Origin: Bidens hawaiensis
Taxonomy: Eukaryota > Streptophyta > Magnoliopsida > Asterales > Asteraceae
Reading direction: 5' to 3'
Assembly (NCBI GenBank): GCA_021521415.1
Contig: JAIQDT010005766.1
Location: 1 to 64,000, forward strand
Length of the DNA stretch: 64,000 bases
In this document: piece by piece, positions 13,020-24,480 of the stretch
Position numbering within the stretch: position 1 is the first letter of the stretch
How the letters are laid out: each line of letters starts with the position of its first letter
Made by a program: the position numbers and the translations under genes
The notes under the pieces: model-generated
Database searches by the model: none
What the model was told of the DNA's origin: nothing
What the model saw: the letters and a program-made list of their open reading frames with translations, nothing else

Positions 13020-13290
13020 AAATGCGTGTCGTCTGTGTCATCCTTCATTCCCGATAATTACTTCTCAAAATCACACGCCTCTTTCAATTCATTTGTAAAC
13101 CTAAAAAACTCTTATCTTCCTCTCTTCTCTCTCGCCACCTCCCTTTCTTCTATCTCGCCGTTTTCACCTCATTCGGAGCCCTAACCCTAATTGCCACTTC
13201 ACACTTCGCCGGAATCGAATTCGAATATGACGTCAATACGCTTCTCCGACGAAGACAACGATTTATTTCGGGAGCCTCGAAAGTGAAACT
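13020..13290 (+). other. gene-5'-end-like segment inside the CACTA element
   Basis: A pyrimidine-rich CT stretch resembling a plant 5' leader is followed by an ATG at 13227 that opens a short frame (MTSIRFSDEDNDLFREPRK) ending in TGA. Composition is richer in C and codon-like compared with the AT-rich surroundings. I do not recognise the protein. It may be a captured first exon or an original element gene. Confidence 0.35.
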
Positions 13291-14810
13291 GATTTGAGGT
13301 GACACCAACACTCAATTTCATTTTTATTTGATGTTAATTTGTATTATAGTAACAGTAATTTGATGTTAATTGTTCTATTTTGTAACCCTAGTTCAAATCA
13401 GGCTAAGAAGAATTTAAAAGCTAGGTTAGAACAATTATTTTGGCTATTGTGAAATAAAAGAAATTGTTTATCTCTGATTATGAAAGCTAGGCTAGAACGC
13501 ATGCTTTCTCATCTGCAACTGAACCGTGAGCCACTTATTATTTGTTACATTTATGATAATTCAAGTAGTTGTTTGAAGAGCCTAAAATAAACATACTACC
13601 AACTAGAGTACATGGCATGTGTCATGTATGAGATAAATAGAGCCAATGAATTAGTCCTGTTTTTGTTTCGATTGTAGGAGTGCAACTTCATCTTTAAGAC
13701 ATATGCTGATAAACCTGCCACTTGCTTATTGATTGATTTAATGATATATTGTTCTAAACTTGTGCTCAACTGTTACAGTGTTGTGTTAGTTTGTTGATAG
13801 ATTTCTTGTTAATCCATAAAAATTGTTTTTAATAGGGTTGAGCTCAATACCGTAACGGTGTTGATCCCGATTTTCTTAAAAACTTGGTACGAGTACCAAA
13901 AATGCTTGGTTTGGTACCCGAACTATAGAAAAATCGGTAAACACCATAAGTACGCATTAGTTAGGCAGTAGGGGTATTTAGGGTTTGGTTTAAAACGTGA
14001 AACCATTCAAACTGGTCAACGATTTGGTTTCGCGGTCGATTACCTTAAAGAATTTGGTTAGTTAGTTTGAAAGTTTTGAGACCGTAATGAATAGTTTGGC
14101 TTATAGTTTATAGGGAAACCAGTCGGAACAAATCGAACCTGGCCGTTGATTTTGTATATATTTGTGGGGATATTTAAATTTGGTTTTTGGATTATGGCTA
14201 TGTATATTTTAGTTGGGCATGCCTGACCTTAGGTGGGTTTATGCTTAACCACTAAAGGGAGTTCTTACAAAGTTTGTGTTCTGCAGTATTGTTTGCAAAT
14301 TTCGTTGTTCAATGTTAATTTTTATTAGCAATCAGATCCGTTCATAGTACCTTGTTTTTAATGTACTAACTAGATAGTTGATGTTTTTTGAATTCTTGGC
14401 CCATTAAGTTTTTCATAACTTGCAGAATGAATGCTTCATAATGTTAATCTTGTTATAATTTAATAGTGTTATATATATCAACTAAGTTATACAGGACTTT
14501 TAAAAGTAGTATTTAATGATAGTAAAACACGTGACTTAAACTGGAATTACTGATCCACTTGTTTGAAAAAATGGCATCATAAAAGGATTATGATGCTATG
14601 AAGCTTTGATACTCGAGTTGTAATTTCATTTTTTCAATATATACATTATACAATGATATGGGTTTAATGGTTTACAACATGTCTCTCTTTAGGAAAACTT
14701 CTAATGCTTCTGATTGTTGAGGCCATTCTATCACCAAAGTAAGGATTTTTTTTTAATTCTTATATATCCATTTATAATTTATATGTGATGTGTGTATAGA
14801 TTACTCAGGT

Positions 14811-15371
14811 TTTGTTCTTGGTAGCCATAGGAGTTCTGTTCTTGGGTTTAGCTACTCAAATGGTGATTACTTTGCATGAGATACTCTATTGGCATAGGTA
14901 AGAAACTTTTTTTTCTTCGCACACCTTACGAGTAATGAACAGATCCAACATGATTGGGATGATTAGTGGTGGCAGAAGCAGCTCTTGGAAATACTTGTTA
15001 AAAAATGTGGTCTTCATGCAGTTAAGGAAGTAATGTTTGAAAAGCATATGAAGCTGCTCAGAAATATAAGAAAGGTTTGTTGCTTTATGGTCCTTGTGTA
15101 TCAAATATATATACTACAGTAGAGAGAGATACATAGATTAATATATTTTATTTAAATGCAAGTCTAAAAGAGCAAGGAAGAGGTTGGCAAAAGACAGTTA
15201 TGAAGGGTTAGAGGATGACCCACTTCGTTTTGGCTCAGCCAAATTTTGTAACGTTTTCGTTGTTTATTTTTTGTCTTGGGTTGGGGGAGGCAAAGAGGAA
15301 TACACAAAGGTGGATTTTGATGCAGTTCGGGAAAAATGGTCAAGTTATGCGACGCAATTTATTTTCCGGTA
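14811..15371 (+). other. exon-like segments inside the CACTA element, product unknown
   Basis: Three open stretches look like exons. About 14811-14897 gives a hydrophobic, membrane-like run (VLFLVAIGVLFLGLATQMV). About 14967-15075 gives WWQKQLLEILVKKCG and onward, followed by AAG/GT. About 15166-15260 gives KRARKRLAKDSYEGLEDDPL, after which the frame ends near 15371. They are separated by AT-rich intron-like DNA. I do not recognise the family, and no complete gene can be assembled. Captured host gene fragments in a CACTA element are the best guess. Confidence 0.3.
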
Positions 15372-15895
15372 GTGATATGTACGGTATTGAGTGCTAACCA
15401 ATATTTTTGTTAACTTTGTGAATATTTGTAATATTTTGACTTACGATGTCTAATTAAGAAATGAAATGCATAGTTTTGCTGTTATATTTGTGTCATTAAT
15501 GTAAATATTAGTAATTGTGCAAAAAGAGTAATATATTTTTTTTGACAAAAAAAAATATACGATGACACGCACAAATGCATGTCGAATGTTGGTGTCATAA
15601 ACGCATGTCACAAATGAGTGTTATTAATGCGTGTCATTAAGCATGACACGCAGATGTGTGTCATATTCAATTTATGACGGGCTTCAATGACACGCATTTG
15701 CGTGTCATCTGCACCCTTTAATGACACGCAATGCGTGTCATTGAAGGCATTTTTTTCTAGTAGTGTGTGTGTTTTAATTGGAATTAATTAATTAAACAGT
15801 TATTGTTACATTTATTGTATGATAGTTACCTTGAGCTATGAACAATCATGCTCACTCCCCGGCATTTCCGTCTTAGGTTGGGGTGTGACAGAAAT

Positions 15896-17099
15896 ATGGG
15901 GAGTGGCCCACTATTTATAGTGCTGGGTTTTCCCTCGGGGTCTCCGTTCGCATGTTTGTCTCTGGCTACAACGAACCCCCTACTTCGAGTGACGTTATAT
16001 TTTTCGTATATTATTCCTCAAGTTATTTGTATTATTTCCGACCTAACTAGCTTGTTAATTTATTTTTTAAAATAAATTATCGTTGGTAGTTTAGGAGGTA
16101 TCGGTTCCGCATTAACCCGAAATACTTAAAAATATAGAAATGTTATTTTTCCTAAAAATAATTCATCTAAGATTATTATCTCGATTTCATTTATTTTTGT
16201 CCCAATAATAAATCTCAGTTATGGCGGCGATAGTATTTATTTTTACGAACTTTTCGGTACATGTATTTTTAACGACCGTGTTCGGAAAATACTAATTTGC
16301 ATATTCCCGCTTCGTTATAACTCATAATTAAGTCACGTTTTCGCCTACATTCTGTGTTTTCAATCATCTACAATATTCAAAGGGATACACCCATTGACAT
16401 TTTCTCGAATTCCGGCTTGAATATTCTCACGTTTAATGAAAATGCTCGTTTCTTCATAACTTATCACCAAAATTTCATTATTCGGCCCGACTTCTCACTT
16501 TTTTTAAAATATATATATACTCCCCTCATTCTTAGTTTAAAATAAGATATTTAACATACGGGTCTTAGTTCACCCTTAACTCGGTCTAAATAAGTCATAA
16601 TATCGATATGGAATATACGGGTCTTAGTTCACCCTTAACTCGGTCTAAATAAGTCTTAGTTCACCCTTAAAATGGTTTTATTTATTTTCTTTTGGGCTTT
16701 TGAGGTTAAAGGAAGTCAACGCAGCAAGAAAAAGGAAAGGATTTTGTTTTTTGGTTTGGTGCTTGCTTGATTAGAAAGTGATCGAGGTTGTAACGGGTTT
16801 AAACTCTTTGAGCCGTCGATTAGGGTTTGGTGAAGCACTCTTGGATTCATTGGGTTTAGGTCAGGGTTTTGTGTTTCAAGTTTCCTTATCTGTTGTGATT
16901 ATCAACTGGCCAACTGGGTAATTGGTGAATCGGGTTTTGTGAAGTTCCGTTTGGTTCGAGTTTAGATTTATCTGCAAGGGTTACTTTATAGGAGCAAATC
17001 GGTTAATTTGACAGGGTTCAGTAGAACAACCGTCAAGTTCAGGTATATGCCATGCTGTGTTTGTTCACTGTTTTCGATTTGTTCCTTGTTTGCTATTTG
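15896..17099. other. gene-free region continuing the pre-insertion sequence
   Basis: It contains a degenerate tandem repeat at 16557-16680. From about 16730 it holds sequence that probably is the leader of the copia fragment that starts at 17102. Confidence 0.45.
16557..16680. repeat. direct repeat of about 40 bp, two full and one partial copy
   Basis: The unit with GGGTCTTAGTTCACCCTTAA and CTCGGTCTAAATAAGTC occurs at about 16557-16597 and 16616-16655. A partial third copy (TTAGTTCACCCTTAA) follows. Confidence 0.85.
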
Positions 17100-17101
17100 A
17101 G

Positions 17102-18037
17102 ATGGTTGAAGATGGGAATGCTTAGATTGAAAAGGTTGATGGCTCTGATTTTGGTTGGTGGAAATTGAAAATAGAGTATTTTTTTGTGTCACAAAGATTT
17201 GAATATGGTACTGGAGGATTAGCCGGAGAAAATGGATAAAGGACAAGAAAGTCCAAGGATTTATCATGTTGGCTGTAACGAAGAGTGTCGATTTCAACAT
17301 CATGACCATGGAGTGTGGTATGATGGATGCTCTGTCAAACATGTATGAGAAACCCTCTGCTACTAACAAGGTGTTCTTGGTGAAGGAGTTATTTACGACA
17401 AGGATAAATGAAGGGAGCTTGGTAAAGGTTCACATTAACAATCTGAATTCGATTATGTCCAGATTATCATCTGTGGGAATCAAATTTGATGATGAGACTC
17501 AGGCTCTACTGCTGCTATCTTCGTTGTCGGATAGCTAGCCCGAGACAGTTACAAGTTCCGTGGGGACTAGTGGATTTACATTTGAGGGGATTATAGGCTT
17601 GGTTCTTGGCGATTATATTTGGCGCAAGAATTCAGGTGGGTCATCTTCCTCTAATTTGTTGCATGTTGTTAAGGGAAGAGGGAATAACATGGGTAGTGGG
17701 AGCAAGGGTAGGGGTTCATCTAAACCTAGGAAGAACATGATGTGTTGCATCTGCAACAAGGTGGGACATGTTAAGAGTGAATATCCAAATAAAAAGAAGG
17801 AATTAAACAATGTTGTGGTTAAAAATGACACTGATGGGGATGCTTCCGGGGATATATTCGAGGACGAGGCTTTATTTTGTAGTGTGGAACTCAGTGTGCA
17901 CTCTTGGGTCATGGATCTGGTGCTTCATTTCATGCTACCCACTGCAATGAAGCAATGAAGAATATAAAAGAATTAGACTTTGGGAAGGTAAGGTTGGGTA
18001 ACGGGGGAATCCTTGAAGTAACGGGTATGGGTGACAT
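17102..18037 (+). pseudogene. copia gag and protease-start fragment, truncated
   Basis: The plus strand shows a copia-type gag start (MVEDGNA, a stop, then IEKVDGSDFGWWKLKIE), then an open stretch 17266-17538 (MYEKPSATNKVFLVKELF) ending in a stop. The 17560-17958 frame carries the zinc knuckle CCICNKVGHVKSEY, where the last Cys of CX2CX4HX4C is Tyr. In another frame follows the protease start ASFHATHC and LGNGG. Homology stops abruptly at 18037, exactly where LTR A begins, so the copia element was cut by that insertion or a later deletion. At least three inactivating changes are visible. It lies on the opposite strand to the copia element at the left edge. Confidence 0.85.
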
Positions 18038-19447
18038 TGTAACATTCGTTACTTTTCAAAATCGAAAACCCGATCCATTTTAAATTTTCAGTTTTGGTTT
18101 AAAACAATTATTAAAAATCCATTTCATCTGAATCCGTTAACCCAACCCGTTGGGTCGTTTCAATGTATTATTGTTTGTTTGTTTATCATTAATAAAGTGT
18201 TTCCGACGTTCGAAGTGTCATTGTTCACACGTTTAATATTTCTTTCAATCAATTTTTTACAGTTAATTGATCCTCAAGCTATTGGGCTTCATACGAGATT
18301 AACACGAATATACTTATACATACTTTTAGCAAACTTTATAACTTAAAGGTTCTTTATTGTGAATATAAACTTTAATATGGTTTTAATATAGTTAAGAAAC
18401 TGAGGAACTGAAATTGTAAATAGTTTAAATTAATATTAAAATTATAAAACAAACCCAAACCCCTCCCTACCCCACGCTTTTTCGACCTAACATCCGGCCA
18501 CCGGAAATGGCGCCGGCAAGGCACCAATAACCAAAAATTTCGCGTGTTTGACTTGTTTATATTCGTGTAATGGTCGTGTACTAAGTTAAAAATCTTTAAT
18601 CATGATCAATTATACATATTAACATCTAAAAACAACAATTTCAACCTGTAATGGCCGCGTAACCGCCAGACTCTGTTCAAAATACAACTAACATCGATTT
18701 AACGCAATACGTTTCAATTGGTATTATAAATAGCAGCATAGCATTCATCTAAACTCGCTCACAACCTCCAATCCCACTAAAAAACACTCAATATTTCCGT
18801 GATTATTAAAGTTAAAACTTTCTGGCGAGTCATGCTTCCCTGTCAAAACACAACGATACAAAGTAATTATTATATGGTTTTGCTTAGTTTTCCAGTGATT
18901 ATCAAAACTCCTAACATAATTTTGGCATACATGGAGCGGATAACAAGATTGAATCCTAGGGTTGTTAGGTTAAAGATGAACTTGAACTCTTAAGTTATAT
19001 GTTATTGTTTCTGTTTTAAAACCAAACAGCAAGCTAGACCAACTTGTTATTACACTTGAGTGTGAACGGAAGGACCCGGGTCAGGCCGTTTTGGTTTATA
19101 TTATTTAATAATCTTTTTCTTATATATATATATAGGGGACGGATCTTGCGAGAATGATATTATAGCGAGAAGTGCGAGAAATAAATCTGAACCATTGATT
19201 GTTTTTAATCAATGGTCTATAATAAAAATGGCAAATTCGTAATTAAAAAATATATATTTATGACATATATTTAATTAAAAAGGGTAGATATGTCCATTGT
19301 GGTGTAGGCCTCATTAAACCAGTCTTTAATGTGTTCAGCGGTTACTTTAAATGAGTAATCAATGCCCATTAGATAGTTAATATGATTTTATTTTTTTCAT
19401 TAAAATTATGTATATTATGGATTTAATTCTTTTTCATATAGTTATAC

Positions 19448-20250
19448 ACAATATATTTAGTTAAATCTACATTTCATTGGTTTTGCCTACACTATATTGT
19501 ATAAGCAAACTAATTCCTACACAACATTAGTTTTAGTTATGATCACTACACAATATTTGTTTTGTCTACACCACATTAGATATGTATAAACTACATTATT
19601 TATGACCACACAATATTTGAAAGTGTGCCTACACTACATTAATTTTGTCTACACTATATTAGATATGTCTACACTGCATTAATTATGACTACACAACATT
19701 TAAAAATGTTCCCACACTAAATTAGATATGTATGCCCTACATTAGTTATGTCTTCACAACATTTGAAAGTATCCCTACACAACATTGCGTAGCTACGTTA
19801 CTAAGATAAACCTACACTACATTAATTGATTAAAAGAATAAAAAAAGCATTGTGTAGGCCGTTAAAAAGTTATATAGATATATGTTGGTTGTGTAGCGAA
19901 TTTTCATTTAATCATTTTCCAAGCATGTTGGTTGTGTAAGGATTTGCTGGTTGTTTAGGGACGCGCAATTTAATAATCGTGTACATTATATTTGTTATGA
20001 CTACACAACATTTGAAAGTGTGCTTACACTATATTTGTTATGTCTACACAATATTTGAAAGTGTACATACACTATATTAGTTTCTCCTACATTACATTAG
20101 ATATGTCTGCACAATATTAGTTATGCCTACACAACATTTTAAAGTGTACCTACACTACATTAGTTATGACTACACAGATACACAACATTCGAAAATATGC
20201 TTACACTACATTACGTAGCTATATCTACATTACATAACACCCACACTACA
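19448..20250. repeat. degenerate repeat field based on CTACACTACATTAG / CTACACAACATTTG
   Basis: Roughly 18-22-bp units alternate between CTACACTACATTAGTTATG-like and CTACACAACATTTGAAAGTG-like forms, more than 25 in all. A unique gap lies near 19860-19980. All units are on the same strand. Confidence 0.8.
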
Positions 20251-20621
20251 TTATTTGATTAATATCGAGGAAAAAAAACTTTACATTGAGATCAAATAGA
20301 AAAATAATAATAATTAACCATGTTTTAGAATAAAATGATTTTAGATCAAATGTATAATAATAGTAAGGTTTTCTCTATTTTTCCTTTCCTTTTTACATTT
20401 TTTACAAAATAAAGTGTATGTTAATACAATATTCACAAAAACTTAAAAATTGTATGTGTTACGAATTATTACACCTAAAAATGTAAGGTATGAATTATGT
20501 AAAAATATTAATCTAGCTGTTGCCTTCCTATATTATTAATGTTATTGTTATTGTTATTGTTATCATATAAACCAGCCTTTTGTTTAATCAAATACATACG
20601 CACACTTGTGTTGATTTCTAT

Positions 20622-20622
<1 letters not shown>

Positions 20623-20669
<47 letters not shown>
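20623..20669. repeat. (TAA)n microsatellite
   Basis: About 15 perfect TAA units. A TTATTG hexamer repeat lies just upstream, near 20538-20565. Confidence 0.95.
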
Positions 20670-22088
20670 TTAATAATTTGTAACTACCATTTGTTAGTAA
20701 TTTATCATTAACTAAACCATTAATGAGTATGAGTTACAAAACAAAAACTTTATATTTTACTAGTGTACCCTTGTATTTAAATTATTAGAAATTAAAAAGA
20801 AATTATGTGATTGGTTAGAATCACTTCTCGTAATAAGAAACACTTATGAAATGAACCTAATCCTATATATATATAACCAAAATAAATGTTTAAAAATTAT
20901 TAAAAATTTAATAAAATTATTTTAAGATTAAATAAATTTATTATAAATTAATTTTATCGTTTTCACCTAAAAACCAATCTTTCAAACCCGTCAAGTTTCG
21001 TTAAAACTCGTAAAACATTTATATATATATTTATTGTGTGCTAAGCCTTATATTTCCTAACACTTTTTTTAAAAAATAAAATATATCATTAACACCAAAT
21101 TTTTGTAAAGGTTATAACATTCAAACTTAGTATTTGAAATTAAGTAATATTTATAAATCATTAACTCGCTAATATTAATTTGTTCGTTAACTATAATTCA
21201 TTATATTATAGTTCGTTGGTTTTATTCCAATAACATAGTTAATTTAGTGTGATAAAATCCGTGCCTTGTAAATACCATACGTCTTTTAATAGCATTCGTT
21301 TTAATTTTTAAATAATACAAATCATTAAAATGCCGGTAAAGATTAAAAATAATATTATAATACAAAATGCCTTAAATTAATAAAATATATGATATAATAA
21401 TATCTAAATTGTTTACGTTTTTTTAGTTCAACTTTTTAAAGTTAGCATAAATTATATATACCGCTTTAACCATCCCGAATCCGTTATAAACCCATTCTAT
21501 CGTGGCTAGTTCGTTTATTTCGATTAGATGTTTATTTCATTTTATAGTTTAAAATTAGGGTAAATCGTCGGGACTCATCGTGAAACTAACTAGCTTGTTT
21601 AAACCGTCCACCCTTTGACGATTTCCCTTATTCCAAATGAGTTTTAATAACCCATTATTACTTTTACACGTTTTGGGGTGTAGCACGTTCCAAACTTTTA
21701 TTTGTTATTTCTTGTTTATTTTACTTTATGATTGAAACATTACATCTTGACTTGTGAATCTTACACTTTTCGTATTATATACATATGCAAAACTTTATGA
21801 ATTCTCACCAACATTATTGTTGACAAAACATATTATTTTAAACGTGCTGCAGATTGAAATTTAATTTAAGGATTGAAGACTAAATAGTTAGACCATTAGG
21901 TTATCAGAAACATATCATAATGAAATTCAAAGTTATTGTATTGTTATTTGATTAATGCCACATTGTGTATTTGTGATTTAATAAAATGAAACAAATATAA
22001 TTATTGTCGCTTTAATAGCGTTACGAGTTATGAGTGATCTGTACGTTATACCTGGGCGCATTTCGCTTAAAGCCGGGGTGTTACAGAT

Positions 22089-22100
22089 TGGTATCGGAGC
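22089..22100 (+). other. primer-binding site, copy A
   Basis: TGGTATCGGAGC lies two bases after the LTR end. It matches the initiator-Met tRNA 3' end with one change from TGGTATCAGAGC. Confidence 0.85.
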
Positions 22101-22649
22101 CGTAACTATAAGATAGGCTGTTAGACGTATCGGCCTAGTACAGTTACAGTTTATAAGGGCCCAAACTGCATGTATACTCTATGCGTTGTGTGCCCGCACT
22201 TATATTAAAAGTTCATTCATACGTTTTTATTTATATTTATGACATTTTATAACGTCGCTTGCACACATGTTCACACACAAACACCAAGGCTTAGGCCTAA
22301 AACAAAGATTTTCAAAAACTTTCAAATCGATTCTACTTGGGTTTCTCGATATTTATTTCTCATAAAGACAGTTCTATGTCGCGGGTATGTAGTAAACTGT
22401 AAGGGGGACGTGCTTGTTTTCCGAACTCTTGACACCAAGGTTATTGAAACCTAAGGATAAGCAATGCGTACAAATCCAATCAGATGTTGACCCGGTTGCT
22501 TACCTGGAGAGTTCGGAAATGGCATGAAACCTATTAAGCCAAAGCATACCACACCAAACGCCATACGAATCACAACTTTATGCTTTCAAACGTGACCGTG
22601 TTCACTTTGTGAAAATAATAAGGTTACACTCCTAAGGATATCACACAAG

Positions 22650-22897
22650 TCATGGTGGTTCACGCGACGTGTGACTCTGACCCTCAATGTTTTACAATGT
22701 GTTTTAACTAAAAGTCTGACAAGTCGTGGTGATACACGAATAACCAGATTTTGGTTCGATTTGATTATGCATTTTGCTTTGTATGCTTTAACTGAAAGTC
22801 TGTCAAGTCATGGTGATACATGAACAATTGAATTTTTTATCAATTCGATTTCTTTATGAATATTAAGTGGAATTAGAAAAATCATGGTGATACATGA
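22650..22897 (+). repeat. leader array of four hairpin motifs, copy A
   Basis: The 16-nt unit TCATGGTGATACATGA (22808-22823, 22882-22897) and its variant TCGTGGTGATACACGA (22724-22739) form five-base stems around GTGATA. A diverged fourth copy starts at 22650. Starts are 74, 84 and 74 bp apart. The variant keeps pairing through a two-sided change. Confidence 0.75.
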
Positions 22898-23029
22898 CTA
22901 TTCTAATTTCAATTAATATAGTTCTCATGTGATTTTAGTATTATGAATTTTTCTCTTATTTATTTCAAATGGTTTTGTATTTTACATATGTAAGGTCCTC
23001 ACACGATAACTCATACACGTATCATTCTT

Positions 23030-24477
23030 ATGTCATTTCAGCATGTCTACTCGTTTCCCACGTCGCCCCGCAAGAAAATCCACCGTAAGATGACAGCCCA
23101 GATCATTAAGCAAATGGCTGCTGTGATCCTGGAAATGGTAGCTCAAATGCACCAAACCATTGCGTCCAATTCGAACTCAGCTACTTTGAGTTCAAGCTCC
23201 AACTCTTGTCGCTATAAGACCTTTACCGATGCGAAACCTCTTAAGTTCAATGGCTTTGAAGGTGCCACTGCCCTATTGCAATGGTACCAAAGTATGGAGA
23301 GTACCTTCCTCCATATTGAAAGTCCCGAGGACAAGAAGACACGCTTTGCTTCCACTGTCTTCGAAAAAAGAACCCTGACTTGGTGGGTGCAAGAAAAATC
23401 CATTCGTGGTGCTGATGTAACCATGGCCTTGCCTTGGGAAGAACCTAAGGAAATCATGACCCCCGAGTTCTTTCCACCCAATGAACTTATGAATCTTGAG
23501 GTGGAAATTTGGAATCTCAAACAAGAGGGTAGTGATAACATTGTTTTCACTACTCGCTTCAACGAGCTTAGCATCTTGGTGCCACATCTTGTCACTCCCC
23601 TCTCTCGTGGTACTGGCAAGTATATTCGGGGTTTACCAAGGCAAATCCAGGACTCAGTCCAAATCAGTTCTCCCAAAACTCTTCGTGATGCCATTGTCCT
23701 TGTTGCATCCTCTTCTGACAACCATATTAAGGCAGGATCTCTCAAAGGCGTCACGAACTGTTGAGAAAACTCAGACCGAACCTTCCGATGAGGCCAAGGT
23801 CGTATCCTTATCAAAACCCGCCAACCCCAACCATAACAATAAACGCAAAAACTATGCGTTAACTAACACAAACTCACTACAAACCCAAAATATCCAAACC
23901 CAACCTAACAAAAAACCGTACACGGGAACACACCCATTGTGTAACACGTGTAAATTCCATCACCCCACCGCCACTCAATGCCAAAAATGTTCCAATTGTG
24001 ATCGTTTCGGTCACCTCACACACACATGCCGAGCACCAATGCATACTCAACACCACCCCTTCATCCCACAACCCGCTATTCAACCATTCCAACAACCATA
24101 TGCCCCACCACGTGCTCCCGCTCTCCCAATCATGCTAGCCTGCTATCATTGTGATAGCCCAAACCATCTTCGCAACGCATGCCCAAAACTCGTTTATAAA
24201 ATCCAAACCAAACCAAACCAAACCAAACCAACCAACTCCAAATATATCAAGCCCAAACCTTCCAACCACAAGCCCAAGTCAATCAAGCTCAAGCCGATCA
24301 AGCCCAACCAATGCAAGCTCAACCCATCCAAGCTATTCAAACCCAATTAAACCAAGTCGATCAAACTCAAGTAAGTCAAGCCAGTCAGGGTACGCAAGGG
24401 CGGTGTACGTCAACGCCAATGAATTTCAGCTAAGAAATCATGGCACCGCTGATGGTTGGGTGAAAGTTAGTTATTAG
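23030..24477 (+). pseudogene. gypsy-type gag, copy A, frameshifted
   Basis: The frame from 23030 carries the retrotransposon gag core, with TALLQWYQSMESTF, EKRTLTWWVQEKS and then ELSILVPHLV. This is the domain that builds the particle. Compared with copy B, two bases are missing near 23757 (SLKGV then a stop), shifting the frame. The following frame (about 23764-24340) carries the basic linker and two zinc knuckles, CSNCDRFGHLTHTC and CYHCDSPNHLRNAC. A second shift near 24200 separates the tail, which ends GTADGWVKVSY. The usual start (MSTRFPRRPARKS at 23043) is itself shut by a stop after 16 codons. No protease, RT or integrase follows. Confidence 0.9.
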
Positions 24478-24480
24478 TAT

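Larger units (their letters stand above)
12832..15765. mobile_element. CACTA (En/Spm-type) transposon, non-autonomous, 2934 bp
   Basis: The ends are CACTAGTAGAAAAAGGGCCT on the left and, read inward from the right, CACTACTAGAAAAAAATGCC. The target duplication is the 3-bp TGT at 12829-12831 and 15766-15768. These are the hallmarks of CACTA elements. Subterminal regions (about 12850-12980 and 15550-15750) carry many copies of the palindromic unit ATGACACGCA / TGCGTGTCAT, the usual transposase-binding arrangement of this superfamily. No long transposase ORF is visible, so it is non-autonomous. It sits wholly inside the solo LTR and is therefore the younger insertion. Gene-like pieces inside suggest host sequence capture. 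Confidence 0.93.
11094..15890 (+). mobile_element. solo gypsy-type LTR interrupted by a CACTA element
   Basis: The LTR begins TGTAACATTTCGGG and ends GGGGTGTGACA. It is flanked by the perfect 5-bp direct repeat GAAAT at 11089-11093 and 15891-15895. No primer-binding site, gag, pol or second LTR adjoins it, so this is a solo LTR left by LTR-LTR recombination. Removing the nested CACTA element and its 3-bp duplication leaves about 1860 bp. Internal landmarks shared with other LTRs here include AGGTGAGTTTA near 12290, the GAGAGGTCCAACATAT block near 12460 and the CTCAACAATATTGTTGACAAA block near 12645. Confidence 0.88.
19134..20863. mobile_element. TIR-type DNA element inserted in a (TA)n tract
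   Basis: The left end reads TATATATATAGGGGACGGAT. The right end, read inward, starts TATATATATAGGATTAGG. Both ends then carry a CGAGAAGTG block. The element is embedded in TA repeats, so the duplication cannot be separated from the microsatellite. No transposase ORF is present. The interior carries the TACACTACATT repeat field. Superfamily is not resolved. Confidence 0.55.
18038..22085 (+). repeat. 5' LTR of gypsy-type element, copy A, with an insertion
   Basis: It begins TGTAACATTCGTTACTTTTC directly after the truncated copia gag and ends AAGCCGGGGTGTTACA, followed two bases later by a primer-binding site. The right part (21715-22085) is nearly identical to 31195-31568 in copy B. The 4048-bp span includes a roughly 1.7-kb insertion (about 19134-20863). 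No matching 3' LTR is found downstream. The start is supported by the TG terminus and its position only, so it is less sure than the end. Confidence 0.7.

Noticed and set aside
11094..15890. First considered as a single very long LTR of 4.8 kb
   Set aside because: The CACTA ends with TGT duplications show that 2934 bp of it is a later insertion.
16986..17369. Minus-strand 127-codon ORF
   Set aside because: It overlaps the plus-strand copia gag remnant, which has clear family motifs.
23212..23814. Long minus-strand ORFs opposite the gag genes (also 32696-32965, 33029-33334 and 33501-33827)
   Set aside because: They are shadows of the gag frame. The plus-strand frame has the recognisable gag core and knuckles.
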